Under the pieces are notes generated by a model, which saw only the letters and a program-made list of their open reading frames with translations, did not search any database and was not told where the DNA came from. The position numbers and the translations under genes are program-made. Shown one piece after another: positions 34,069 to 47,700 of a stretch of DNA of 64,000 bases. Every line of letters begins with the position of its first letter. The stretch's first letter is position 1. Source of the stretch: Flavobacterium chryseum (GTDB lineage Bacteria; Bacteroidota; Bacteroidia; Flavobacteriales; Flavobacteriaceae); contig NZ_SNWW01000002.1 in the NCBI RefSeq assembly GCF_004362015.1, positions 496,001 to 560,000 on the forward strand, written 5' to 3'.

Positions 34069-34848
34069 ATGGTAAAACTAAAAAAGTATAACGGGGTTTT
34101 AAAACTTTTTGTTATATTCTTAACACTTTTTTTTATAATTTCCTGCAGTCCCAAAAATTATAACCTTACGAAGATAGAAGGGAAACAGCTTCCGATAACA
34201 GAAAAAGCTTCGGAAACCCCGGAAATAGAGAAATTTATTGCTCCGTATCGAGAGCACATTAATAAAGATTTAGACAGTGTTTTAGCATATGCTCCTGAGA
34301 CTTTGGATAAAAGTACTGGAAAATGGCAAACTACAATTGGTAATTTAATGGCTGATGCCTGCATAGAAAGAGGAAATCTGGTTTTTAAGGCACGTGAGAA
34401 AAAAAGTATCGACTTATGTTTATTGAATCATGGCGGTATAAGAGCTATTTTACCTAAGGGGAATGTTACCAGCAGAACAGCTTTTGAAATTATGCCGTTT
34501 GAAAATAGTATGGTTGTGATGGCTTTAAAAGGTGATCAAATTCTTGAAATAGCTTCTTATATTATTAAGACACAAAAAGCGCAGCCATTATCTGGTATGA
34601 CTTTTACAATAGGAAAAGATAAAGTTGCAAAAAACATTTTAATTCAGGGAAAACCTTTAGACCTTAATAAAGTTTATTATGTTGCTACAAATGATTATCT
34701 GGCTAATGGCGGTGACAACATGAGTTTTTTCGCTAAAAGTGTTCAGAAATTTGATTTGAACTATAAACTTAGAAATGTATTAATTGATTATTTTAAAGAA
34801 GTAGATACGATTCCGGTTCCTAGAGATATTCGAATTACTGAAGAATAA
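34069..34848 (+). CDS. 5'-nucleotidase C-terminal domain lipoprotein
   Basis: A 259-residue lipoprotein (lipobox at Cys26, FFIISCSP) that consists only of the C-terminal, substrate-binding domain of UshA-type 5'-nucleotidases: TTIGNLMADACIERG, LLNHGGIRAILPKGNVTSRTAFEIMPFENSMVVMALKGDQI and YYVATNDYLANGGDNMSFF. The catalytic metallophosphoesterase half is encoded by the next gene. The two products likely work together in the periplasm to release phosphate from nucleotides. Confidence 0.9.
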   Translation: MVKLKKYNGVLKLFVIFLTLFFIISCSPKNYNLTKIEGKQLPITEKASETPEIEKFIAPYREHINKDLDSVLAYAPETLDKSTGKWQTTIGNLMADACIERGNLVFKAREKKSIDLCLLNHGGIRAILPKGNVTSRTAFEIMPFENSMVVMALKGDQILEIASYIIKTQKAQPLSGMTFTIGKDKVAKNILIQGKPLDLNKVYYVATNDYLANGGDNMSFFAKSVQKFDLNYKLRNVLIDYFKEVDTIPVPRDIRITEE

Positions 34849-34860
34849 AAAAATTAAAAA

Positions 34861-34947
34861 GTCTGCCACGAATTACACAAATTTTCACAAATTCTTTAAT
34901 AACAGAGTAAATGAAAAATTAGTGCAAATTTGTGAAATTAGAGGCAA
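34861..34947. repeat. Imperfect palindromic intergenic element
   Basis: Two arms of about 32 bp (34861-34893 and 34917-34947), each with CACAAATTT and TGCC-type ends, match as inverted repeats at roughly four of five positions and flank a short loop. It looks like one of the palindromic repeats (CACGAATT..CACAAATT) scattered between flavobacterial genes. It separates the two 5'-nucleotidase genes. Confidence 0.55.
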
Positions 34948-34989
34948 AAAACTTTACCTAACTACAATCGTTCCTGAAAAATATATAAA

Positions 34990-35886
34990 ATGAAAAGAAG
35001 AGAATTTATCGAAAAAACTGCTGCAAGTACTGCTTTATTAAGTTTAGGTTTGTCGTTAAGCAGTTTTGAAACTAACGATATTAAGCACTTAACTATTTTA
35101 CATACAAATGATGTTCACAGCCATATAGATCCTTTTCCTGCTGATGATCCTCGTAATGCAAATAAAGGCGGGGTCTCTCGTCGTGCAGCACTTATTGAAA
35201 CTATCCGTAAAGAAAATCCAAATGTGCTTTTGCTTGATGCGGGAGATATTTTTCAGGGAACTCCTTATTTTAATTATTACGGTGGTGAACTTGAGTTTAA
35301 ATTGATGAGCATGATGAAATATGATGCATCGACAATTGGAAATCATGATTTTGATAATGGTCTTGATGGGCTTCACGCTCAAATGCCACACGCCACTTTT
35401 GAATTTATAAATTCTAATTACGACTTTAAAAACACCGTAATGAACGGACTTGTAAAGCCGTATAAAATTTTCAATAAAAACGGAATTAAGGTTGGTGTTT
35501 TTGGTTTAGGAATTGAGCTTGATGGCTTGGTAGACAAACAAATGTATAAAGAAACGGTTTATAACAATCCTGTTGAGATTGCTCAGGATATGACTAAATT
35601 ATTGAAGAAGGAAGAGAAATGTGATTTGGTTATTTGCCTTTCGCATTTGGGTTATAAATATGGCGGTGAAGATTCTAAAATTTGCGATTTAAAATTAGCA
35701 GAATTGACTCAGGATATCGATTTGATTATTGGCGGACATACTCACACTTTTTTAGATAAACCAACTATTGTAACCAACAAAGCGGGTGAAAAGGTCTTGG
35801 TAAATCAAGTAGGTTGTTACGGAATTAATTTAGGGAGAATAGATTTTTATTTTGACAAAAATAAAGCACATACTAATGAAGGAAAA

Positions 35887-35901
<15 letters not shown>
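34990..35901 (+). CDS. Metallophosphoesterase half of a split 5'-nucleotidase
   Basis: A 303-residue exported phosphoesterase. The N-terminus MKRREFIEKTAASTALLSLG resembles a Tat signal (RR motif then hydrophobic stretch). Metal-binding motifs are complete: LHTNDVHSHIDP, LLDAGDIFQGTP, TIGNHDFDNG, CLSHLGY and IIGGHTHTF. The UshA C-terminal domain is missing and is supplied by the preceding gene. The stop overlaps the convergent downstream gene by 15 bp. Confidence 0.92.
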
Positions 35902-38605
<2,704 letters not shown>

Positions 38606-38680
38606 TTAGAATAACTGTACCTCAAAATTAAGATTATTTTTAATGAAAAGTAAATAAAACGTAAAGTTTTAAAAAATCAA

Positions 38681-38712
38681 AAATCAAGCTGCAAAAAGAT
38701 GCAACTTGATTT
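38681..38712 (-). terminator. Second terminator after the OmpA-family gene
   Basis: AAATCAAGCTGC/GCAACTTGATTT with one mismatch and an 8-base loop, then T-rich DNA on the minus strand. Confidence 0.65.
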
Positions 38713-38746
38713 TCTTCTTGTCCATATTCTTAAAAAGAATTAAACA

Positions 38747-38769
38747 AAAACCAACTTCCAAATGGTTTT
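38747..38769 (-). terminator. First terminator after the OmpA-family gene
   Basis: AAAACCA/TGGTTTT, a 7-bp stem with a 9-base loop, 48 bp after the stop codon of the OmpA-family gene and 35 bp before the second hairpin. Confidence 0.5.
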
Positions 38770-38816
38770 AACATTCATATTACGACTGCAAATGATGTTG
38801 GTTAATTTAGTCATGT

Positions 38817-40754
38817 TTATTTTTGAATTATTATAAAATCAGAACGTCTGTTTAGAACATGCTCTGCTTCTGTGCATTTTACTCCATTTTTGCATTTATT
38901 AATTAATCGGCTTTCACCATACCCAATTGCGCTTTCTATTCGTGAGGCATCAATATTTTGTGATATAATATAATCACGTGTAGATTTGGCTCTGTTATCT
39001 GAAAGTTTCAGGTTGTAGGCATCTTTTCCGCGAGAATCTGTATGAGACTCAATTTTGATTCTGATGTTGGGAAATTTCTGCATGATGAAAACTACTTTTG
39101 TCAATTCTTCTATGGCTAAAGGTGTGATATCATATTTGTCGTAATCAAAATAAATTGGGTTAACATCTACTTTTTCTATACCTTTCTTTTTAACAACTAA
39201 ATCGTCATAATTACTCAATTCGAAATTGACATCTTTAATTTCTCCTTCGTTTTGGTTCGTAGTTTCAACTGTTTTTTCATCTCTGCTGTAATTAGGTTTT
39301 GCAGCGATCATTTTAACTACTTTTCCACATGGAACTACAATGGCGTATTTACCTTCATAATTTGTTTTGGTTTCTCCCAAAATTTCACTGTATGAATTAT
39401 AAGCCATGATCGTAACATCTGTAAGTGCTAATTTCGTTTTTCTATCAAAAGCCATTCCTGAGATGTTCTGATTACAAACCGGTTTTCCTTTGATGAAAGA
39501 ATAAATATCATCATCGCCTTTTCCGCCTGCTCTGTTTGAAGAAACGTAACCAAAATTATCTGCACTATTGATTGTAAAAGCAAAATCATCTTTGTTGCTG
39601 TTAATTGGTTCTCCTAAATTTTTAGGTTCTGAGAAGGTTCCGTCAGCCAAAAATGTACTTTCATAAACATCTAAATCTCCTAAACCGTAATGCCCATCAG
39701 AAGAAAAATAAAGTTTTCCGTTTCGAAAAAATGGAAAAAGATCATTTCCTAGTGTATTGATTTTTGGTCCCAGATTTACAGGAGAACTCATTGTACCGTC
39801 GGCTGCAATTTTTACATAATATAAATCTGTTTCCCCAACTCCACCCGGCATATCTGATGCGAAGAAAAGCCATTTTCCGTCTTCACTTAAAGAAGGATGT
39901 CCAACCGAATAATCATCGCTGCTAAAGAAAACAGTTTGCGGATTTTCTAACTTATTATCTATAATATCGCCTTTAACAATTTTAAAATTATTGGTTTTTG
40001 TTTCGTCTACAACCAATTTATTCTTTTTAACGATATTGGTAGAGTAATAAATTGTTTTTCCACCGGCATCAAAAGTGGCTGTTGCTTCATGATACTTTGT
40101 CATTACGTTTGGTAAAAACACAGTTTCATTGAATAAGCTTCCATCGGCAGGATTTCTTTCGGCCACATAAAGGTTTAGAAAGGGCTGATTGTTCCAGGTA
40201 TACAGTTTTTCGCTAAATTTTGTCGTATCCCTCGCAGAGGTAAAAACAATTTTCTCCAGAAAAAAAGTAGCTCCAAAATCTGATTTACTGGTATTAATGT
40301 CAAGATTTTTAATCGTGTAAAGTGATTTTGCTTTAGACAAACTATCTAATTGATTCTTTTGGGCAACATATCTGTTTATCTCTTTCTGATCTCCTTTTTT
40401 GGTGAGATATTCTTTGGTCATTTTATCTGCTTCGTCGTAATCCATAACTGCTTTTAGCGACTGAATGTAACGCAGATAGTAAATATCGGTTAAATTATTG
40501 CCTTGTACTTCGTATAATTTTTTATACCATTTGAGTGCATTTCGACCATCTGAAATAAAGTAATACGAGTCGGCGGCATTTTTTAACGTTTGGGCGGATG
40601 GATTTTTAATGTTTTGTAAAATTTCTTCGTAAGCTTTTGAAGCATCTACATAAGAATAGTTTTTGAACAATGCATCGGCCTTTTTTAAATTAGTTTTTTG
40701 AGCAAAACAAATCGTAAAACTCAATACTAAACTAAGTATATATAATTTTTTCAT
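38817..40754 (-). CDS. OmpA-family protein with TPR and WD40-like domains (T9SS partner, PorE/SprD-like context)
   Basis: A 645-residue exported protein: signal peptide MKKLYILSLVLSFTICFAQ, N-terminal TPR region (YVDASKAYEEILQ...), a PD40/WD40-like propeller (HPSLSEDGKWLFFASDMPGGVGETDLYY, NGKLYFSSDGHYGLGDLDVYES), a carboxypeptidase-regulatory-like domain (ISGMAFDRKTKLALTDVTI) and a C-terminal OmpA peptidoglycan-binding domain (IRIKIESHTDSRGKDAYNLKLSDNRAKSTRDYI). This order matches PorE-type and Spr-operon proteins. It follows porP/sprF by 11 bp and would tie the surface protein system to the cell wall. Confidence 0.92.
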   Translation of the reverse strand: MKKLYILSLVLSFTICFAQKTNLKKADALFKNYSYVDASKAYEEILQNIKNPSAQTLKNAADSYYFISDGRNALKWYKKLYEVQGNNLTDIYYLRYIQSLKAVMDYDEADKMTKEYLTKKGDQKEINRYVAQKNQLDSLSKAKSLYTIKNLDINTSKSDFGATFFLEKIVFTSARDTTKFSEKLYTWNNQPFLNLYVAERNPADGSLFNETVFLPNVMTKYHEATATFDAGGKTIYYSTNIVKKNKLVVDETKTNNFKIVKGDIIDNKLENPQTVFFSSDDYSVGHPSLSEDGKWLFFASDMPGGVGETDLYYVKIAADGTMSSPVNLGPKINTLGNDLFPFFRNGKLYFSSDGHYGLGDLDVYESTFLADGTFSEPKNLGEPINSNKDDFAFTINSADNFGYVSSNRAGGKGDDDIYSFIKGKPVCNQNISGMAFDRKTKLALTDVTIMAYNSYSEILGETKTNYEGKYAIVVPCGKVVKMIAAKPNYSRDEKTVETTNQNEGEIKDVNFELSNYDDLVVKKKGIEKVDVNPIYFDYDKYDITPLAIEELTKVVFIMQKFPNIRIKIESHTDSRGKDAYNLKLSDNRAKSTRDYIISQNIDASRIESAIGYGESRLINKCKNGVKCTEAEHVLNRRSDFIIIQK

Positions 40755-40765
40755 AGGATTGTTTT

Positions 40766-41698
40766 TTAGAAGAATCGAGGGGATTTAATTTTGCTTTCAC
40801 CTTTGTTAAACTGATAACGCAATATGATTTCGTGTGAACCGTCGTTGTATTTATTCAGGTCGCTCACGGTATAATCAAATGCATATCCGATGTAAAAACT
40901 TCTGGAAATTTGAAAACCTGCTAGTAAGCTTACAGAATCATCTGTTCTATACGCTCCGCCAATTACAAATTTTTCCGCAATCATAAAATTCGCCGATACA
41001 TCAGCAGTAATTGGCGCTCCGCTTACTGCTTTTACTAAAAATGCAGGCTTGAATTTTAAATTCGGACTCAAATCAAAAACATATCCTCCCATTAAATAAT
41101 AATGCAAACGATCGTAATCTATCGATTCCTGCACATCATCATAATAGCGATTTTCTATAAAACTAGGAATCGAAACTCCTAAATACCACTTATCTGTATA
41201 ATAATAAATACCTGCTCCAACGGCTAACTTCATTTGGTTATCGATGTTTTGGTTTAATAAAACATCGTTGTTATTGTAGTATCTACCTTTAGACCAATCC
41301 ACGTTTAGCATGCGCATACCGGCTTTAAGTCCGAATGCCAGTCTTTTTTCATATCCAAGAGGTATTGAATAGGCAAAATTTCCGTCAACATACAACTCAT
41401 TCGATGGACCAATTTTGTCATTTACGACACTTAATCCTAAACCGATATTCTCATTTAAAAGTGGTCCGTGAATAGAGAACGATTGTGTTTCAGGCGCGCC
41501 ATCAATACCAATCCATTGTGAACGATACAAAAGTGCTGCTTCTAAATTACCGGTAGACCCGGCATAAGCCGGATTTACCGCCATAGTATTATACATATAT
41601 TGTGTATACTCGGGATCTTGTTGTGCACTCGCACTGAATGTTATAATAGAACATATTATGATTAAATATGTTTCTAATGATTTTATATATAGTTTCAT
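40766..41698 (-). CDS. Type IX secretion membrane protein PorP/SprF family
   Basis: A 310-residue outer-membrane barrel with signal peptide ending ASAQ. The family opening QQDPEYTQYMYNTMAVNPAYAGSTGNLEAALLYRSQWIGIDGAPETQSFSIH is unmistakable, and the C-terminus has the family end NDGSHEIILRYQF. Members of this family are encoded next to giant proteins with a type B sorting domain and are needed for their secretion or surface attachment, as SprF is for SprB. It lies 46 bp after the giant gene. Confidence 0.95.
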   Translation of the reverse strand: MKLYIKSLETYLIIICSIITFSASAQQDPEYTQYMYNTMAVNPAYAGSTGNLEAALLYRSQWIGIDGAPETQSFSIHGPLLNENIGLGLSVVNDKIGPSNELYVDGNFAYSIPLGYEKRLAFGLKAGMRMLNVDWSKGRYYNNNDVLLNQNIDNQMKLAVGAGIYYYTDKWYLGVSIPSFIENRYYDDVQESIDYDRLHYYLMGGYVFDLSPNLKFKPAFLVKAVSGAPITADVSANFMIAEKFVIGGAYRTDDSVSLLAGFQISRSFYIGYAFDYTVSDLNKYNDGSHEIILRYQFNKGESKIKSPRFF

Positions 41699-41744
41699 AA
41701 CGATACTTATTTAGTTTAATTAATTAGATGATTAATAATGGTGC

Positions 41745-44700
41745 TTATCTCATTATAGATAACCATCCTTTTTTAACCGTTCCGTCTCCAATGTCTATCA
41801 CATAAAAATAAGTACCAGTAGGCAACATATCTCCTCTATTTATAACTCCTGATACATTGGCTGTTCCGTCCCAATCATTTTCGTATTTCTTTTTGCTGTA
41901 TACTAATGCACCATATCTGTTATAAACTTTTAGTTCATTGTTTGGATATGATTCGATACAGTCAATTCTGAAAAGATCATTTGCACCGTCGCTATTTGGA
42001 GTAAACTCGTTATAAACGGTTAAACAAATTGGTTCAACAAAAGCCGAAGCTGTATTATTTGTTGGATCAACATCTAAAGGAGTTGAAATTTCTATAGTTG
42101 CTACGTTTGTATATTCACCGCTTGGCATTACAATAACTCTAATTTGAAGTGTTTCGCTTTCGCCCGGATTTAAGGTTGGAATTGTCCAAAGTCCGGTTAA
42201 AGGATCATACACTCCGCTTGATGTAGATGTTGATACTAATTCGTATCCACTTGGAATTAAATCACTAACAATTACGTTATTAATTATTCCTTCTCCAACG
42301 TTATTTACTGTTACTGTAAAGACAATTTCATCTCCAAAATTTGGAGTTGGATTACTAACTGTATTGGTTATTGTAAGATCTGAACATGTAGCTACTGTAA
42401 CATTTAATGTTTTTGTAGTAGTTTCATCGCATGTATTGGTATACGTTACCGATACTGTTCCGGCACCAACATCTCCCCATGAAACGGTTACTGTTCCGTC
42501 AGTACTACCACCTCCTGAAGTTATAGTTCCGGTTGTGCTAACAGACCAAACATAATCTGATTTTCCATTTGCAATTGAATAAGTAATTCCCTGGAAAACA
42601 CATGGTGTATTGTCACTTGCAGTAATTTGATACAATGCATCATTTTCAAATCCAACTGTTATGGCTAAACGTGTAGCGTTGTCACAACCGTTTGTCGTGT
42701 TACTAAGTAAAGTAGCATAATATGTAGCTGCAGTAAGCAATGTATTTGCTGCTAATGGAGTTCCTCCTGTTGCAGTAGCGTACCAAACCACATTTGGCTG
42801 ATTTACCTGAATGTCTGCAATTGTTGGTGCTTTTGATAAACAGAATGTTTGTGTTGTGCTTGTTGTGGTAACTGTACCAGGTGTATTTACATTTACTGTT
42901 ACTACTAATCTTAAAGCATTTTCACAACCTATTGCGCTTGCAATAGCTCCGTAATACGTACCTGTCGCTAAAGCTGTTGTTGCAGGTATTGCTGTTCCTC
43001 CTGTTGGTGTAGCATACCACACTACATTAGCCTCATTTACCTGAATATTAGCAACCGTTGGTGCATTTATTGAACAGAAGTTTTGAGTTGCTGCATTTGT
43101 AGTTGGTGTTGCAGTAGGATTATTGATCGTTACTGTTACTATCAATCTTGTTAGACTTTGGCAGCCTGTTACCGGATCTACAATTGCTCCGTAATAAATT
43201 CCGTTTGCTAAGGCAGTTGTTGGTGCAATGGCTGTTCCGCCTGTTGCTGTACTATACCAAACTACATTTGGCTCGTTTACCTGAATATTAGCAACCGTTG
43301 GCGCATTAGTTATACAGAAATCCTGAGTATTATGTGTTGTAGTTGGCGTGCCCGGATCTGTTACTGTTAATGTAACTGCTAATCTTATTGCACTTTCACA
43401 AGTTGTTACAGGATTCAGAATAGCTCCATAATAAACTCCACTTGTTAGTACAGTTGTTGGTGCAAGCGCTGTTCCTCCAGTTAATGTGCTGTACCAAACT
43501 ACATTTGGTTCATTCACCTGAATGTTCGCAACTGTTGAAGCGTTTATTAAACAGAAATCTTGCGTAGTATCTGTAGTAGTTGGGGTTCCCGGATCAGTTA
43601 CACTAATAGTAACCGCTAAACGAATTGAACTTTCACAACCTGTTGTTGGATCTAAAATAGCTCCATAATATATTCCATTTGCTAATACTGTTGTTGATGC
43701 AATTGCTGTTCCGCCAGTTACTGCGCTATACCAAACTACATTTGGTTCGTTTACCTGAATGCTGGCAACCGTTGGCGCATTAACTAAACAGAAATCCTGT
43801 GTAGTATCTGTAGTGGTTGGCGTTACAGGATCAGTAATTGTAATTGTAACTACTAATCTTACAGCACTTTCACAATTTGTAACAGGATCTACAATAGCTC
43901 CGTAGTAAATTCCGTTTGCTAATGCCGTTGTTGGTGCAATTGCTGTTCCACCTGTTGCTGCGCTATACCAAACCACATTTGGCTCGTTTGCCTGAATGTT
44001 GGCAACCGTTGGCGCATTTACTAAACAAAAATCTTGTGTAGTATCTGTAGTTGTTGGTATGCCAGGATCGTTTACTGTTATTGTAACCGCTAATCTTGTC
44101 GCACTTTCGCAAGTTGTTACAGGATCCAAAATAGCTCCATAATAAACTCCGCTTGTAAGTACAGTTGTTGGCGCAAGCGCTATTCCTCCAGTTAATGTAC
44201 TGTACCAAACTACATTTGGCTCATTCACCTGAATGTTCGCAACTGTTGAAGCATTTATTAAACAGAAGTCTTGCGTAGTATCTGTAGTCGTTGGGGTTCC
44301 CGGATCAGTTACAGTAATGGTAACTGCTAAACGAATTGAACTTTCACAACCTGTTGTTGGATCTAAAATAGCTCCGTAATATATTCCATTTGCTAAGGCG
44401 GTTGTTGGTGGAAGTGCTGTTCCACCAGTTGCTGCGCTATACCAAACCACATTTGGTTCGTTTATCTGAATGTTTGCCACTGTTGGCGCATTTACTAAAC
44501 AGAAATCTTGTGTAGTATCTGTAGTTGTTGGCGTAGCAGGATCAGTAATTGTAATTGTAACTGCTAATCTTACAGCGCTTTCACAAGTTGTAACCGGATC
44601 TACAATTGCTCCGTAGTAAATTCCGTTTGCTAATGCCGTTGTTGGTACAATAGCTGTTCCACCTGTTGCTGCGCTATACCAAACCACATTTGGCTCGTTT

Positions 44701-47700
44701 ACCTGAATGTTGGCAACTGTTGGTGCATTTACTAAACAGAAATCTTGTGTAGTATCTGTAGTTGTTGGTGTGCCAGGATCGGTTACACTAATGGTAACTT
44801 GTAAACGTACTGAACTTTCACAACTTGTTACCGGATCTAAAACAGCTCCGTAATAAACTCCACTTGTTAAAGCAGTTGTTGCCGGAATTGCTGTTCCGCC
44901 TGTTGCTGTTGTATACCAAATTACATTAGCTTCATTCACTTGGATATTAGCAAATGTTGGTGCATTCACTAAACAAAAATCTTGTGTAGTATCTAATGTT
45001 GTTGGCGTATTTGGATCATTTACTATAATATTTGCTGTTTGAAGCGTTCCTGCAATATTCTCACAAGTAGTAGTACTTGAAACTGCAACATAATAAGTAG
45101 CCGGGCTCATAGCACGAGTTAAACCTGTTGCAGTTAAAACTCCTGTAGCATTAATTGTATAGGTTACTCCGCCTATAACTGCTCCACTTGTTATTGGCTG
45201 TGTTTTATTTACATCTAAATACCAAGTAAATACCGGATTTGTTAATGCACTTGCCGTTGGCGTTAATGATGCAGGCACATTGTGACAAACTGCTACATCA
45301 GTAACTACAATATCAGTTGCAACTGATGGAGGCAATATTGTAAATGTTATTTGTTTTCTGTCTGCTGCTGCAGTTTCACAAAACTCATCTGAACTAACTC
45401 CCACAAAATAAGTATATGTTCCCGGTGTTAATCCATTTATAACCAATTGAGAAGTTGTTTCTCCCGGAATTAACTGACTTGTTGTTCCGTTAAAACTATA
45501 CCAGTAGAAAATTGGGTTTGTTAATACTGGCGTTCCACTTACGCTTGTTGCTAAAGTTACGGTTCCTGTTGGAGAACAAATTGAAGTTGTGGCAGCTCCA
45601 TTTAACGTAATAGCTGTTAAAGCAGGTTCAGCGCTGGAAGCTTTTACCTCAACCGTAACTTCTCCTCTTGCTAATGCTTCGCAAGTGTAACGTACCGGTT
45701 GTACATAATATTTGTAAATTCCTGCAGGTAAATTAGCCGGAATTGTATAAGTAACACCATTGGCTAAAACTGTACCTCCGGTTGGCGAATCATACCATCT
45801 GTAAGTTGAACAGGCATCTGCAGGTATCTGAAGAGTAATTGCTGCACCCGGACAAACTATAACTTTGTTATTAGGATCTCCTCCTATAACTGTAGTATTC
45901 GCTACACGATCTACAGTATGAACTCTCAAACCTTCTAAAACTCCTAAGACTCCTCCAAAACGAATTCTAACTCTATCATAAGGTTCTGGTAAAGAAGATA
46001 AAAGTACAGTAGCTAAAGTAGTTCCAGGTAAAACTCTTAAACTTAATAATGAACTTGTATTTTGAATTGGCGCACCAACCGCTACATTACCTAAATAACG
46101 CTGAATGCTAAATCCTGCAAGAGCATTTAAATCTAAAAGAGGTCCTGGTCTTGAAACCACTATTCTTAAAGTATCACTTGCAATAGATGGCGTTTTAAAC
46201 GCAACTGTTAAGTCTGCTGCAGCAAGAACTCCAACAGCTCTATACATTGTAGCAAAAGTTGTAATATCATTATCTGCAACATTAAATGCATCACTAACAC
46301 CTACTGTAGCAGTAACTGCTCCTACTCCTAAATCGCTCGCTCCATAATGAACATCCTGAATATCTCCCGGTGTACAAGTTATGGTTGGAACTTGTCTTGT
46401 ATAATAAGCATCATAAACTCTTGTGTTTTGAGCAACACTCAATAAAGATGCTGACTGAATTCTTATTCCATCATAATCTTGTGGCCCGGAACCATTTGCC
46501 GGTACAAAAGTATATTCGAAAGAATTATCACCTGATAATAAATTCAATAATGCTCCTGAAACAGATTGCATAGTCCCGATATCAACTCCGTTTTTAGTCC
46601 CAATTACTGTTAGATTTTGTCCAACCGCTACTCCACTATATTCTGAACCTAATTTAATAGTCACCGGAGTTCCTTTTACAATGTTAGCTGGCCAGGTTAA
46701 ATTTTGCCATGTAGTTCCAACTCCTAAAAGTCCAAGTCCTGTTGTAATGGTAGAGTAAGTTTGAGTATTTCCATCAACAGCGTTTGCTCCGTTAGAAACT
46801 GCTCCTGTAATAATTGAACCAGAAGTTTGCGCAGTTGCATAAACTCTTTCAGCCAATAATTGACAGCTATTTGGATCTATAACATTAATAGAAACTGTTC
46901 CTGTTCTTGAACAATTAGCATTACTTGCTATAACTGTATAAGTATAAACTCCCGGAGTATTTAATACGCCTGTTGAAAATGGAGGGCCTGTTAAAGCATT
47001 TCCTTGTGGATCAAACCAAGCTAATGTTCCATCTGATATTGCAGTTAATGGCACATCAGAACCAGCATTTACTGATATTGATGGTGTTACTGTTAAAGTT
47101 GGTAAAGCATTAATCGTAACTGTTACCGGTAGTTTTACAGATGGACATGTAATACCATTAACCTGAGCCTGAATGGAGTAAACACCACTTGTATTTATGT
47201 TTGCTGCAGCATTTGCAGGTAGAACATTATTTAATGAATCATAAAAAGTATAGGTTGTATTTCCTGTTGTATCTAAACCTACAATCGCAGATCCTAAATT
47301 TACAGTTCCACAACCCACTAAAGGCGAAGTGACTGCTAAGGTTGTAACAGTTGGATAATTAACCGTTACCTGCGCTAAAGTAGTAGCCGTATTTTCGCAT
47401 GTTGCTGCATTTGTAACAGAAACATAATAGTTGTAAGGTGCTCCGACAGCAGTAAGTCCTGTAATGCTTAATGCTCCTGTTGTCGGATCTTTAGAATAAG
47501 TTATTGCCCCCACTGTTCCGTTTACAATTTCTACAGTCTTATTTTGATCGGTATAATATATAAATTGTGCTCCGGCCAAAGCAGAGGTTGGAGATAATAC
47601 AACTTCTCCGGCACATGATGCTTCTAAAGGACTTGTAATTGTAATATCTGCAGCTGTTGCAAATGGTGATACCGTAACCGTAACAGGCTGACGAACGCTA

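Noticed and set aside
42650..45022. CRISPR-like regular repeats
   Set aside because: The period of about 237 bp is in frame, lies within a coding sequence and encodes protein repeats; there are no short identical repeats with unique spacers.
46105..46347. Plus-strand frames opposite the giant surface protein gene
   Set aside because: They arise from the Thr/Ala/Val-rich codons of the coding strand and have no domain or start context.
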